A stretch of 36,234 nucleotides of DNA from Deltaproteobacteria bacterium. Its GTDB lineage: Bacteria; Desulfobacterota; JAJRXV01. A program made the position numbers and the translations under genes. The stretch lies in assembly GCA_024276115.1 (NCBI GenBank), contig JAJRXV010000064.1, positions 1-36,234 of the forward strand, written 5' to 3'. The notes beneath the pieces were generated by a model. That model had not been told where the DNA came from and ran no database searches. It saw only the letters and a list, made by a program, of their open reading frames with translations. Shown here piece after piece: positions 1-9,856 of the stretch (position 1 is its first letter; every line of letters begins with the position of its first letter).

Positions 1-93
1 AATAACTATTTTACATTTACATGCCTACATACTGGCGTTAAAAACGCGACAAAAACGCCGGTTAATGTATAATATTATATACTTACAGCAGAA

Positions 94-1800
94 TTAAAGC
101 TTCTTTTTGCTGGAAGATGAGATATAAAGCCCAAGACCTGTACCGCTTACTTTTTTTGATTTATCCGCTCGTCTATATTTTTCAAATATGTACGGTAGAT
201 CTTCAGAACCAATACACCCGTCTGAATTATATATCTCTATCTTTATTTCGGCCTTACCTTTAGCGCCAACCACCCTCTCAGACGAGACCCCTAGCACACC
301 ATTTTCGCTGTTGAACTTTATCGCGTTATTTACTAAGTTAGAGACAGCCCTCTCCATTTGCGCGATATCTCCCTTGACCAAGTAAACATCTGATGAGAGA
401 TTTCTATTTAATTTCAGTTTCTTTGAACTGATGCTAGCCTCATGATTCCTTAATACCTCCGAAAGTAGGAAGTTCAGTTCAAACTCACCATCCTCAAGGC
501 AAATTTTGTCAGATTCAAACTTTGATGATAAGAGAAAGTCGTCAATCAAATGGTTAAGGCGTTTTGCGTTCTTATAGATTACATCTACCATTTCTCTTGC
601 TTTTTCACTTATTTCGCTTCCATCGGCATCTAGTAGCACTTCGGCAAAGCCACATATAGGAGTCAATGGAACCCTGAAATCGTGCGTCAACATAGAATAA
701 AAATCATTTCGAAACGTCTCCATCTTCTTCCGTTCTGATATATTCCTTCCTGCTCCCATTATCATTTTATTACCATTATACTGGATTATCTCAGAAGTCA
801 CTTCAAGGGGTACAATACTACCATTTTTTCTCTTTACGTTTACCTCAAATGTTTTGCTGTCACCACTAAGCAGTGACATAAGAACCGGCTCTAGCTCCGC
901 ATGAGAGTCCTTGTCTACAATGTCAAAAAAGACCATTTCAGATATTTCATCAGCACTGTACCCTGTTACCTCGACCGTCTTGTTATTTACAATCACAAAG
1001 TTGCCGGCTGTGTCTACCACCGCGACAGCGTCCGTGACATTATCAAGGAATGTTTTATACTTCTGCTCTGACTCACTTAGCTCTTTGGTTCTCGTAGCGA
1101 CAGTTTCTTCGAGTTCCTTGACTAACCGTTCTTTTTCAGACGCGATAATCATATTTCCCTTCCTTATCAATATGAAGAGTACGACTGAAAAACAGAACAT
1201 CAATATCATTGTTGAAAAAATAGTTCTTTTGATCGCGTTAGAAATCAACCTTGATATTCTATCATAAGATTGATATATCTCAAAAACACCAATTACTTTC
1301 GTGTTATCCTCCATATCAAGTATGGGTATGTAAGTCTCGACAAGGTCCTTTTCTGCTGACAGGTGATACACTTTATTCAGGTATTCAGCCGACGCTACAT
1401 GAGTAGTTGACTGTTTTTTTAAGGCTTTTTTGAAGTTCTCATTAAATGAGATCTTTGAGCCTATCAGAGACGCGTTATTACAAAATACAATTACACCTTC
1501 GGTATTATAAATCTTGATTGTCTCAACACCAAGCGGTCTTACTTCATTAATAAAATGCAGATTAAAGTTATCATCATAGACGCCACCTTCGCCTTTTAAC
1601 TCATCCATCCCCATAGCGTAAACTTCAAACAACTCATAGCTAAGGTGATTCGCCACTATTTTTGCGTGTTGTTCTGCTTCTAATATCATATCATTACGAA
1701 TATTTATTAAATTATTTACTATCAATAAAAGTGTGGTACTGATCAGCAACACTAATCCAAAAATAAATATTCTTTTTGGCAGGTATGTATATACAGACAT
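94..1800 (-). CDS. Membrane sensor histidine kinase (extracytoplasmic sensor, PAS, HisKA, C-terminally truncated HATPase)
   Basis: N-terminal TM and periplasmic region, PAS (FLDNVTDAVAVVDTAGNFVIVNNKTVEVTGYSADE), HisKA H-box (SMLTHDFRVPLTP), N-box (NLVNNAIKFN), G2 box (GTGLGLYIS); ends 9 residues after GLGLYIS. Confidence 0.9.
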   Translation of the reverse strand: MSVYTYLPKRIFIFGLVLLISTTLLLIVNNLINIRNDMILEAEQHAKIVANHLSYELFEVYAMGMDELKGEGGVYDDNFNLHFINEVRPLGVETIKIYNTEGVIVFCNNASLIGSKISFNENFKKALKKQSTTHVASAEYLNKVYHLSAEKDLVETYIPILDMEDNTKVIGVFEIYQSYDRISRLISNAIKRTIFSTMILMFCFSVVLFILIRKGNMIIASEKERLVKELEETVATRTKELSESEQKYKTFLDNVTDAVAVVDTAGNFVIVNNKTVEVTGYSADEISEMVFFDIVDKDSHAELEPVLMSLLSGDSKTFEVNVKRKNGSIVPLEVTSEIIQYNGNKMIMGAGRNISERKKMETFRNDFYSMLTHDFRVPLTPICGFAEVLLDADGSEISEKAREMVDVIYKNAKRLNHLIDDFLLSSKFESDKICLEDGEFELNFLLSEVLRNHEASISSKKLKLNRNLSSDVYLVKGDIAQMERAVSNLVNNAIKFNSENGVLGVSSERVVGAKGKAEIKIEIYNSDGCIGSEDLPYIFEKYRRADKSKKVSGTGLGLYISSSSKKKL

Positions 1801-1978
1801 GATTTAGAATCAACTCCTCCACGCCGTTACAAATTCAATAGAATGAATAAGTTCTGACTAAATATAAAGCAATTATATCACATTGTGGATAAATTACAAA
1901 TATTTATTCGATTGTTGAAATGAATTGAGCAGGTATAAACAGGCTGACTAAAAAAAAACTGCGAAACTCTTGGACAAC

Positions 1979-4333
1979 TTAGTAAAGGCCGTACTTTCTT
2001 CTGATATACCACTCCATCATCAAAAACATAAAGATGATTACAAAATTCACCTTTGAGTCCCAGAAAGTGATCTCCATTTTACCTAATAGCTGTTCCTCTT
2101 TGGTAGTATCAAGCTCGACATTTTCAGAAAAACCACCGTTCTTCAAGGTTACAGACTTAGCGCCGCTCATCAAAGCGATATCGTCAAGCAGTTTTCTGTT
2201 CAGCTCTAACTCCTGATACTCTGCTTGGGCATCTTCTACAATAAACGGATGGATATCCTTACCGAGCGACTTCTTACCGATCCGCGCTGATGCTTCTATA
2301 GAATATATGCCCTCTTCTTTCGGGGTGAAGCTCGCTGTATACTCCCCTAGCGAATCTGTCTTTTTAAAATCCAGTTTAATCGCTTTTCCGCTTTCGGTCT
2401 TTACTTCTGCGGTTATCTTTGCGCTGTCTGTCGGCTGGTACTTATGGTTCAGCACTCTTAGCCTGATTTTCATTGCATCACCGGCAGAAAAATTTGTATC
2501 CTTCAGAGTAAGCTTCACTAGGTCCAGCTCGGGGTCTTTCACCAGCCATTTTAAAGCGTTATGCCAAAAGTTCTCATAAATACGCGGACTGCCGCCAATA
2601 CCGATATAAGGCAGATTCCATTTCCAGAGCGTATCTGTCATGACTGCCATAGAACGACCCTTACCCGCTTCTGATATAACGACGACCGGCGCGGCGCCAT
2701 GCTCATTACGCGCTTTGGGGTGGTTCATCAGCGACACGGCATCCCGTTTAGGTCTAAGTACCGTGTTGATCCCTTCTAGCGCCGGAAGAGCTTCATAAAG
2801 CTGGCGGTTCATATCCTCATCATAATCAATTCGTAAAACCGGATGCGTATTCCCGGTATCAGTCAGAACAGGATTAAATTTTCCGTAAGAAAACAGAGTC
2901 GAACCACTCGATATCTCCACCGGTAGAATATCATTTATCGGCGTATTAAAATAACCGCCGGCGAGGAAAGACTTGTCACCACCGATCATTACAAAAGCAC
3001 CACCATCCTTCTCAACATAGTTTTTGATATTGTTTAAGTAACGTCGCGAGACATACGGACCGTAGTCAAAATTGCAGAAAATAACCACATCAAACGTATG
3101 AAGCTCCCGCTCGAATATCTCTCGGGTCGGAAACGGTATCAGGCTCATCTCTTTTTCCGGCACGTTGAGATAATCATAACGTGTGCGCAATATCATGAAC
3201 GATATCAAGTCGATATTCGGATTGCTTTTTAGAGCGCGCCGTAAAAACCGCTCATCCCATGTCGGGGAGCCGACAACAAAAAGCACCCGCGTTTTATCAC
3301 GGATTATATTGGCGTAAAAACTCTTTCTATTATTCGTCTCGATCAGCTCTTTGGAATAATTCGGGATAAGGGCAGTATACACCTTCTTCCCGATCTGTTG
3401 TGGGTAGAACTTCATATTGACTGTGTAATCCTTCTTCCCACTTTCAAGAACCAGCGTCTCAGTGCTGATAATATTGTCACCCTCTTTCAGGGCGACAGGA
3501 ACGCTCGACATACCCTTCATACCGTTTATGCGGATATGCACCTCAATCTCAAATGGAGTACGGATGAAACCGAATTTATCCGCGACCACCCTTTTGATAC
3601 CGATGTCCGGGAAGTCCTCCTCTTCACCCTCAGTGATGACAGGATGTATCTTTATATCCAATGACTTCACATACTTTTTAAACAGCTCCTTATCGAGAGC
3701 AGTATTCAGATTAGACGCGAACCCTGAGATCTTGCCATTGTCGTTACCGTCAGAAAAAAGCATTACATCGGTATATTCCGCTTTAGGGTTCTCCTTCTTC
3801 AAGCTTTCGATCGCCTCACCTATCTTCGTATTCGACTGGTCCGCGTTCACACCTTCAACAAATTCTGACAGCGAGGTACTCTTCAACTCCTTACCAAAAG
3901 CATAATAATCTACATTAAAGTCTTCTTCTAGTTTATTGAAATAACTATCATTATCCTCTATGTATTTTTTTACGGTCTCAAAGCGGGACAACTTCTTCGC
4001 GTCCTTCTCCAAACTCATTGACAACGAGTTATCAAAAAGCACCGCCATCGAGTTTTTGAGCTCTTTAGTTTCCCTCAATTCGATTTTTGGCTGAAAAGCA
4101 ATCATCAGAATAAAAGCGAGCGCGATTGAGCGGAAGGCGATCAACATCACTCTTCGCCTCTTGGACTTGAGCCCCTTCGTACTTCTACCAGCGAGGTAGA
4201 GGAACAGAAAAAACGCCGCGGTAATCAACACGATCATCAGCGGTGAGAGCTCAGCTCCGAGCTTAAATTTGAATTCGTTGAAGGAGGAAATGTCCTTATC
4301 AACGATTTTTTTCAATATTTCCATAAAATTCAT
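1979..4333 (-). CDS. Membrane vWA protein with GATase1/ThuA-like domain (BatA/BatB neighbourhood type)
   Basis: N-terminal TMs, MIDAS-like DNSLS, GATase1-like DVVIFCNFDYGPY...GGAFVMIGGDKSF, C-terminal TM; abuts the DUF4159 gene. Confidence 0.8.
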   Translation of the reverse strand: MNFMEILKKIVDKDISSFNEFKFKLGAELSPLMIVLITAAFFLFLYLAGRSTKGLKSKRRRVMLIAFRSIALAFILMIAFQPKIELRETKELKNSMAVLFDNSLSMSLEKDAKKLSRFETVKKYIEDNDSYFNKLEEDFNVDYYAFGKELKSTSLSEFVEGVNADQSNTKIGEAIESLKKENPKAEYTDVMLFSDGNDNGKISGFASNLNTALDKELFKKYVKSLDIKIHPVITEGEEEDFPDIGIKRVVADKFGFIRTPFEIEVHIRINGMKGMSSVPVALKEGDNIISTETLVLESGKKDYTVNMKFYPQQIGKKVYTALIPNYSKELIETNNRKSFYANIIRDKTRVLFVVGSPTWDERFLRRALKSNPNIDLISFMILRTRYDYLNVPEKEMSLIPFPTREIFERELHTFDVVIFCNFDYGPYVSRRYLNNIKNYVEKDGGAFVMIGGDKSFLAGGYFNTPINDILPVEISSGSTLFSYGKFNPVLTDTGNTHPVLRIDYDEDMNRQLYEALPALEGINTVLRPKRDAVSLMNHPKARNEHGAAPVVVISEAGKGRSMAVMTDTLWKWNLPYIGIGGSPRIYENFWHNALKWLVKDPELDLVKLTLKDTNFSAGDAMKIRLRVLNHKYQPTDSAKITAEVKTESGKAIKLDFKKTDSLGEYTASFTPKEEGIYSIEASARIGKKSLGKDIHPFIVEDAQAEYQELELNRKLLDDIALMSGAKSVTLKNGGFSENVELDTTKEEQLLGKMEITFWDSKVNFVIIFMFLMMEWYIRRKYGLY

Positions 4334-5098
4334 TTATTTTCTTCTCTTAAGTATGAACGGTATATGAACCTGATCTTTTTTGTAATTCGCTGTCAACGCG
4401 TACATAACGATGTTTATCCCGAGCCGGAAAGACATCTCCCGCTGCCTGTCACCACCCGGAGTACACTCATTCTCCCACCCGCCAAAATCCGAACCGGCAA
4501 GCGCGCCACCGAGATCGTTTCTAGAATAGATAACCGGAGTTATGTCACCGATATCAATACCATAAAGATAAGCGCTGACAAGCTTTCTGCCAGCAATACG
4601 TTTCAGCATATAAAACGTTTGGAAGATCGTATGATCGTCACCAAGCCTCGAAAGTTTCTTAGATGGAAAAACCCTGCCGAGCATCCGCTTGACGCTTTTA
4701 TCAAAGCTCGAATTCTTCTTCCCAGAAGCGTCATCGATCAGCAGCGTACCCCCAAAAGTAAGGTACGCCCGCAGTTTCTTTATCTGCGTGTCAGAAAACG
4801 GTTTAAAATCATAAGCTCCAGCCATGTATATCATCGGATAGTCAAACAGCTCCTTGTCATCAAGCGAGACGAGCTTCCTCTCCCTGCCTACAGAAACACT
4901 GGTGCGGGTGACTATATATTGCGCCAACATATTCAAACTCGTACTATAAGGCTCAAACTCGAGCCCCTTGTACTTGAGCTGAGCGATAACCACCTCATTC
5001 TTCCGCTGTAGCGCAAAAACCGGCGGTATCATAAAGACAAGGCAAATCGCCATCACCAATACTATTAGTGACGCTTGCTGTACATTTCTTCTTTCCAT
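4334..5098 (-). CDS. DUF4159 domain-containing protein
   Basis: QLKYKGLEFEPYSTSLNMLAQYIVTRTSV...YPMIYMAGAYDFKPFSDTQIKKLRAYLTFGGTLLIDD; overlaps the upstream gene by 34 bp. Confidence 0.8.
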   Translation of the reverse strand: MERRNVQQASLIVLVMAICLVFMIPPVFALQRKNEVVIAQLKYKGLEFEPYSTSLNMLAQYIVTRTSVSVGRERKLVSLDDKELFDYPMIYMAGAYDFKPFSDTQIKKLRAYLTFGGTLLIDDASGKKNSSFDKSVKRMLGRVFPSKKLSRLGDDHTIFQTFYMLKRIAGRKLVSAYLYGIDIGDITPVIYSRNDLGGALAGSDFGGWENECTPGGDRQREMSFRLGINIVMYALTANYKKDQVHIPFILKRRK

Positions 5099-7275
5099 TT
5101 CGCGCCCTTTACATTTTTTTTCTTACGCCATGATGAGGATATTATACCCTCTAGGAGAAGAACTATTATCACCAGAAGAAGTAGGGTCGACCATATTTCT
5201 GAACCGCTGAAAAACATGATGCTCCTCTTTTCTGCCCCATCTTTCTGGGTAATATAATTATAGTTTTTATCAAACAGCTTCATCATCAAAGCCTCATCTA
5301 TCTTCGTGAAGTCTGATTCTGAAGCGTTTACATTCACCGCGAAAATATCTATCGGTTCAGCTTTCTCAAGCTCATCCCTAGTCAGTTTTCCGCTGTATAC
5401 TTTATAAAATCCGGGGTAATACGTCTCGGTAAACTTAACAATCGCTATTTCTTTTAGCGCTTTAGTCTGCCTGTACAGAATGTTCTTCTGTGGATCTACC
5501 ACAGTCACGTCGCTTATGCTTTTATCGACTGATAACTGTGCGACATCCTCTACCACAAGCTCGTTGTACGCCTCCTTGCCGAGCGCGTTCGCCGAAAAAA
5601 GCGTCATCTGCTGAACAAGCGGCAGATACGTCGGGTAAATGCAAAGATCGTTGTAAGCGCGGTCAGCAGTGGAGGTGAACAGCACCACCCTACCCTTCGA
5701 GTACCGCTTTTCTATAACGCATGGATTACCGCTTGAAAACTCAAGTACAATACTACTCGCCCTCTTGACAGAAGGCTGGAGGATAAAATATTTATAAAAC
5801 TTCGCGACGCTCAGATCACCGTTGTTCTGCCCCTCAAAAGGCGTAAGTATCGGGTGCGAATAGTCGTTTATATCAATATAATCAAATGGTGTCTTTTTAC
5901 CTTTGCTCACCTCGGTATAGACATCACGCAGTTTTCGCGGGAGCAGTTCACCGAACATCTTGTTATATTTTATTGGATCGACCTTGTCCCCAAGGAAGAA
6001 GAGAAGCCCGCCCCCACCACCTACAAACTCCTTGAGATCGAGTACCTTAATACGATCGACAGCCTCAACATTGCAGAGGATAACGACATCGTAATTCGCC
6101 AGCTCCTCTTTTTTGAACTCATCATACGTCACAATCCGCGCCTCGATCTTCGAGTAGCTGTCCTTCATAGGATTGAGCCCAAAGTTCAAGTAAAACGTCT
6201 CACTCGTGAACAGCTGGGCGGTAGGGTCGCCATCGACAACCAGCGTTCTGACAGTCCGAAACGCTTTCAGGCTGAAATACCTCACGTTGTCCGGTGCGAA
6301 GTTTTTATCCTTGAGCTCTATCTTACCGGTTATCATGCCGGACTCTGGCACCGGAGCGAAAAAGTTCTTATCACTAGCCTCATTCGATTTCAGACTAACA
6401 AACCCCTTCACCGCCTCGCTATCATTGATATAGCTTTTGACAAGGATATCCTTCATTAGTGACGCGGAAAAATTTTGGATCTTGGAGAAGAGGTTAAGCA
6501 CGCTCACCTTACCCTTGCTCTGCTTTAGGACTGATACACTGGTTATACCAATATTCTTTGCCTTCCCCGCGGCGATGTCAACAAAATTAACATTGATACT
6601 CTTCTCCTTTATCTCTTTCAGAAGAATATCTGGCCAGTTTGAGATATTATCCCAACTGTTCTTCTGCATGTCAGAGACAAAATATATGTTTTTTATTGTC
6701 GCCGAAGAGTCTTTGAGGAGCTCGACCGCGACCTTAAAATTATCAAGGATAACACTCTTCGTGTAGCCGGTTTTTATATCACGCAAGCTGGTCAAAAGCT
6801 CACTCTTATCAAAAGTCAGCTTTGGTGACGACGCCTCACCGATGTTGCAAGTCGTGAGTATCGTCGCGTTGTCTATCTTCTTTTGTTCTACCAGAATGTT
6901 TTCCACCGATGTGACGGCTGATTCTAAATATGTGGTGTCACCGTTATTATAAAGCATACTGAATGAATTATCGATTATGAATACTGAGCTTGACGGAGCG
7001 TTTGTATACCCTAGCGCGCTTTCTTCTGAGCGGAATATCGGCCGTGCGAAGAGGAATACGATCGCGAGTACCGCGAGCGTCCTAAGAATCAAAAGGATTA
7101 TCTGTCTCAGTTTAAATTTTCGAGCTACTCTCTTATTCGATATCTGAATAAACCGGATAGTCGGGAACTTGATCGACACAGCCTTCTTCCGGTTGACAAG
7201 GTGAATTATCACCGGTACACCGGCAAGCGCGAGCCCGTAAAGAAAGAACGAATTTATGAAAGAAAAGTTAAACAT
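5065..7275 (-). CDS. BatA N-terminal domain / vWA / GATase-like membrane protein
   Basis: FLYGLALAGVPVIIHLVNRKKAVSIKFPTIRFI (BatA N-terminal domain), MIDAS-like DNSFS, GATase-like DVVILCNVEAV...GGGGGLLFFLGD, C-terminal TM. Confidence 0.85.
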   Translation of the reverse strand: MFNFSFINSFFLYGLALAGVPVIIHLVNRKKAVSIKFPTIRFIQISNKRVARKFKLRQIILLILRTLAVLAIVFLFARPIFRSEESALGYTNAPSSSVFIIDNSFSMLYNNGDTTYLESAVTSVENILVEQKKIDNATILTTCNIGEASSPKLTFDKSELLTSLRDIKTGYTKSVILDNFKVAVELLKDSSATIKNIYFVSDMQKNSWDNISNWPDILLKEIKEKSINVNFVDIAAGKAKNIGITSVSVLKQSKGKVSVLNLFSKIQNFSASLMKDILVKSYINDSEAVKGFVSLKSNEASDKNFFAPVPESGMITGKIELKDKNFAPDNVRYFSLKAFRTVRTLVVDGDPTAQLFTSETFYLNFGLNPMKDSYSKIEARIVTYDEFKKEELANYDVVILCNVEAVDRIKVLDLKEFVGGGGGLLFFLGDKVDPIKYNKMFGELLPRKLRDVYTEVSKGKKTPFDYIDINDYSHPILTPFEGQNNGDLSVAKFYKYFILQPSVKRASSIVLEFSSGNPCVIEKRYSKGRVVLFTSTADRAYNDLCIYPTYLPLVQQMTLFSANALGKEAYNELVVEDVAQLSVDKSISDVTVVDPQKNILYRQTKALKEIAIVKFTETYYPGFYKVYSGKLTRDELEKAEPIDIFAVNVNASESDFTKIDEALMMKLFDKNYNYITQKDGAEKRSIMFFSGSEIWSTLLLLVIIVLLLEGIISSSWRKKKNVKGAKWKEEMYSKRH

Positions 7276-8243
7276 TAAAATTTTCTTCTCCTGAACAGGA
7301 ATCTTGTGACAACGCTGTCAAGCGAGTCATCAGTATCGATGAAGTAATAATCTATCTCATTCTCCCGCGATACCATTTTGAATTTATTGACGAACTCCTC
7401 TACCTGTAGCATATACTCATCACGGATCAGCTGGGGATCGGCAAGCTCTTTAGCGCCCGACTCAAGCCCCTCGAAAAACGTCAACCGGTCAAACGGCATG
7501 TTCACCTCATCAGAGTGAAGCAGGTGAAATATGATCACATCATGTTTTCGGCTCTTAAAAAGCTTTAAGTTCTTGAGTACGCTTTCATCCTCGTCTAACA
7601 TATCAGAGATGATGATGACAAGACCACGCCCCTTTATCTTCTCAGACAGCTCGTTTAAAACGTGCGGCAGGTCAGTCGTACCACTCTCCTTAGCGTTCTG
7701 AAGCTCATTGAGTATAACATGCAGGTGCGCCATGTTCGACCTGGGAGGTATATATTTCGATATACTTTCATTGAAGGTCAGTAGCCCGACAGAATCCTGC
7801 TGACTTAGCAGAACATACGAGAGCGTCGCCGCCAACTGCGCCGCGTAATCAAACTTACTCTGCGGTCTGCCATCGCTATTTTTAGAGTCATCAGCTTTGT
7901 CCGTGCCATTCGCATCACCTTCAGGCAGGATAAACTGCGGTCCGCTGTACTTCATAGACGCGCTCATATCGAGAACGATGTAACACTTTAAGTTAGTCTC
8001 GTCCTCGTACTTTTTTACGTAATATTTATCTGACTTGGCGTAGACTTTCCAGTCGAGGAATTTTATCTCATCGCCAGGTGTATATTCCTTATGCTCAGAG
8101 AATTCGATGCTCGAACCGTAATAAACGCTCTTGTGTATACCGGTCAAAAGACCTCGCGCAGGCGATTTTATACGCAAAGCAAGCCTAGCTATCTTGGCGA
8201 TAACTACCGGATCGAGTAAGTTTTTTCGTTCAGGTGTGTTCAT
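7275..8243 (-). CDS. DUF58 domain-containing protein
   Basis: GIHKSVYYGSSIEFSEHKEYTPGDEIKFLDWKVYAKSDKYYVKKYEDETN and DMSAS MIDAS. Start placed at MNTPERKN (8243); the 37 aa upstream in the ORF track come from a repeat element. Confidence 0.9.
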   Translation of the reverse strand: MNTPERKNLLDPVVIAKIARLALRIKSPARGLLTGIHKSVYYGSSIEFSEHKEYTPGDEIKFLDWKVYAKSDKYYVKKYEDETNLKCYIVLDMSASMKYSGPQFILPEGDANGTDKADDSKNSDGRPQSKFDYAAQLAATLSYVLLSQQDSVGLLTFNESISKYIPPRSNMAHLHVILNELQNAKESGTTDLPHVLNELSEKIKGRGLVIIISDMLDEDESVLKNLKLFKSRKHDVIIFHLLHSDEVNMPFDRLTFFEGLESGAKELADPQLIRDEYMLQVEEFVNKFKMVSRENEIDYYFIDTDDSLDSVVTRFLFRRRKF

Positions 8244-8274
8244 ATTTATTTTAGGTTGCAAGACAGAAGAGTGA

Positions 8275-8345
8275 CATGCTGCCCAATTCAATTTAGGGAG
8301 ATTCCCCCTACGCTCCCCAGCACCTAGATGCTGGTCACTACCCAT
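8275..8345 (-). repeat. Dispersed TIR element, copy A (only one end clear)
   Basis: Reverse complement gtgaccagcatctaggtgctggggagcgtagggggaatctccctaaattgaattgggcagcatg aligns to copy D. Confidence 0.75.
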
Positions 8346-8391
8346 CTTCTTCAAGAGCTTGCAGCATTGGGCCTGAGCCTGTCTCTTACAC

Positions 8392-9420
8392 CTATTCCCC
8401 TTCTTTAACCTCTTTTAAGAGAAGCTCTATGATCTTCGTTGAATCAACACCTTCAGCCTCAGCATGGAAATTCGGTATTATCCTGTGTTGCAGGATAGGC
8501 TTCGCGAGTGCTCTGATATCATCGCACGTAGCCGCGAAACGTCCCTGTAGAATAGCTCTAGCCTTCGCGCCCCAGATAAGATACTGACAGGCACGCGGTC
8601 CGGCTCCCCAACTTACCCACTCTTTGACAAACTTAGGCGCCGTCTCCTCAGCGGGTCGTGTCGCCCTCGCGAGACTGACAGCGTATTTTATTACATGCTC
8701 AGACGCGGGAACCCGCAACACCATGCTCTGAAGGTGCAGTATTGTCTCAGCGTCCAATATCTTTTTCAACTCTGGCTTATATGCCGATGTCGTCGATTTG
8801 ACTATCTCAATCTCTTCATCAAATGTCGGGTAATCAACTGTAATGTTAAACATGAATCTGTCAAGTTGAGCCTCAGGTAACGGATACGTACCCTCCTGCT
8901 CTATCGGGTTTTGTGTAGCAAATACCAAAAACGGCAGGGCAAGGTCATAACTCGCGCCACCCGCGGAAACGTGATACTCCTGCATCGCCTGCAAGAGAGC
9001 CGCTTGTGTCTTCGGGGAAGTTCTGTTTATCTCATCGGCAAGCAGAATATTGGTAAAGATAGGTCCCTTGATGAACTTGAAGAACCTCTTTTTTGTCGCA
9101 TGCTCCTCCTCGAGGATCTCAGTACCTGTGATATCAGAAGGCATAAGGTCTGGAGTAAACTGGATACGTTTGAAGTCGAGGTTCAAAACATTCGCGATAG
9201 TACTTATTAAGAGTGTCTTGGCAAGGCCGGGAACACCGACGAAGAGACAATGCCCCTTTGAGAAGAGTGCGATCAACAAGAGATCGATCACATCCTCCTG
9301 ACCGATGATGACTTTACTTATCTCAGCTACGATCTTTTTCCTGTTATTAGCGATCAGCTCAACAGCTTCTTCATCTGATGTATTTATTTCCTTCAAGTTT
9401 GTTTGGTTTCGTCCAGCCAT
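8392..9420 (-). CDS. MoxR family AAA+ ATPase
   Basis: Walker A-like GVPGLAKT, LADEINRTSPKTQAALLQAMQEYHVSAGG, ATQNPIEQEGTYPLPEAQLDRF. Confidence 0.95.
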   Translation of the reverse strand: MAGRNQTNLKEINTSDEEAVELIANNRKKIVAEISKVIIGQEDVIDLLLIALFSKGHCLFVGVPGLAKTLLISTIANVLNLDFKRIQFTPDLMPSDITGTEILEEEHATKKRFFKFIKGPIFTNILLADEINRTSPKTQAALLQAMQEYHVSAGGASYDLALPFLVFATQNPIEQEGTYPLPEAQLDRFMFNITVDYPTFDEEIEIVKSTTSAYKPELKKILDAETILHLQSMVLRVPASEHVIKYAVSLARATRPAEETAPKFVKEWVSWGAGPRACQYLIWGAKARAILQGRFAATCDDIRALAKPILQHRIIPNFHAEAEGVDSTKIIELLLKEVKEGE

Positions 9421-9856
9421 GATATGCTACCTTTCTTACATATTTTTTTTAAAAACTTATATTAAATAAGAATAGTCGGTTTGTCAAGCTTTGTAAGAGC
9501 AATCAATGGTCAGGAACACCTCTTTTACAAAACAATTACATTTGGCGTCACATATATTATTTCTTTTACGCAGTGCCTGGTAAGAGTTTAGTAAAAATAC
9601 GCGAAATATATTAAAAGCACTTGCATTTCATTCAGTTTCATTGTAAAATTTAGTTATTACTCTCAGCTAAACAATCGGGGGTCGGCTTTGAATCGCGTAG
9701 GGGGCTACGTGAATTAAAACCAGAAAAAAACAGGCGCGCCTGTTAAGTGTTGTTTAAGCCCTGTATCGACTTATGAATTGATACACGCAGATAGGTTTAT
9801 GTAATTTTGTCCAATGATTTTTAACACGTTGATAATATAAGTATGGAGTCTCAAGA

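Noticed and set aside
4364-5011. 215-aa plus-strand ORF
   Set aside because: Antisense to the well-supported DUF4159 gene; composition shadow without recognisable motifs.
5854-6459. 201-aa plus-strand ORF
   Set aside because: Antisense to the BatA-like gene; no domain signature.
9676-9720. Possible fifth, degraded copy of the TIR repeat (atcgggggtcggctttgaatcgcgtagggggctac)
   Set aside because: Only a short central similarity (gcgtagggggcta); neither terminal inverted repeat is present.
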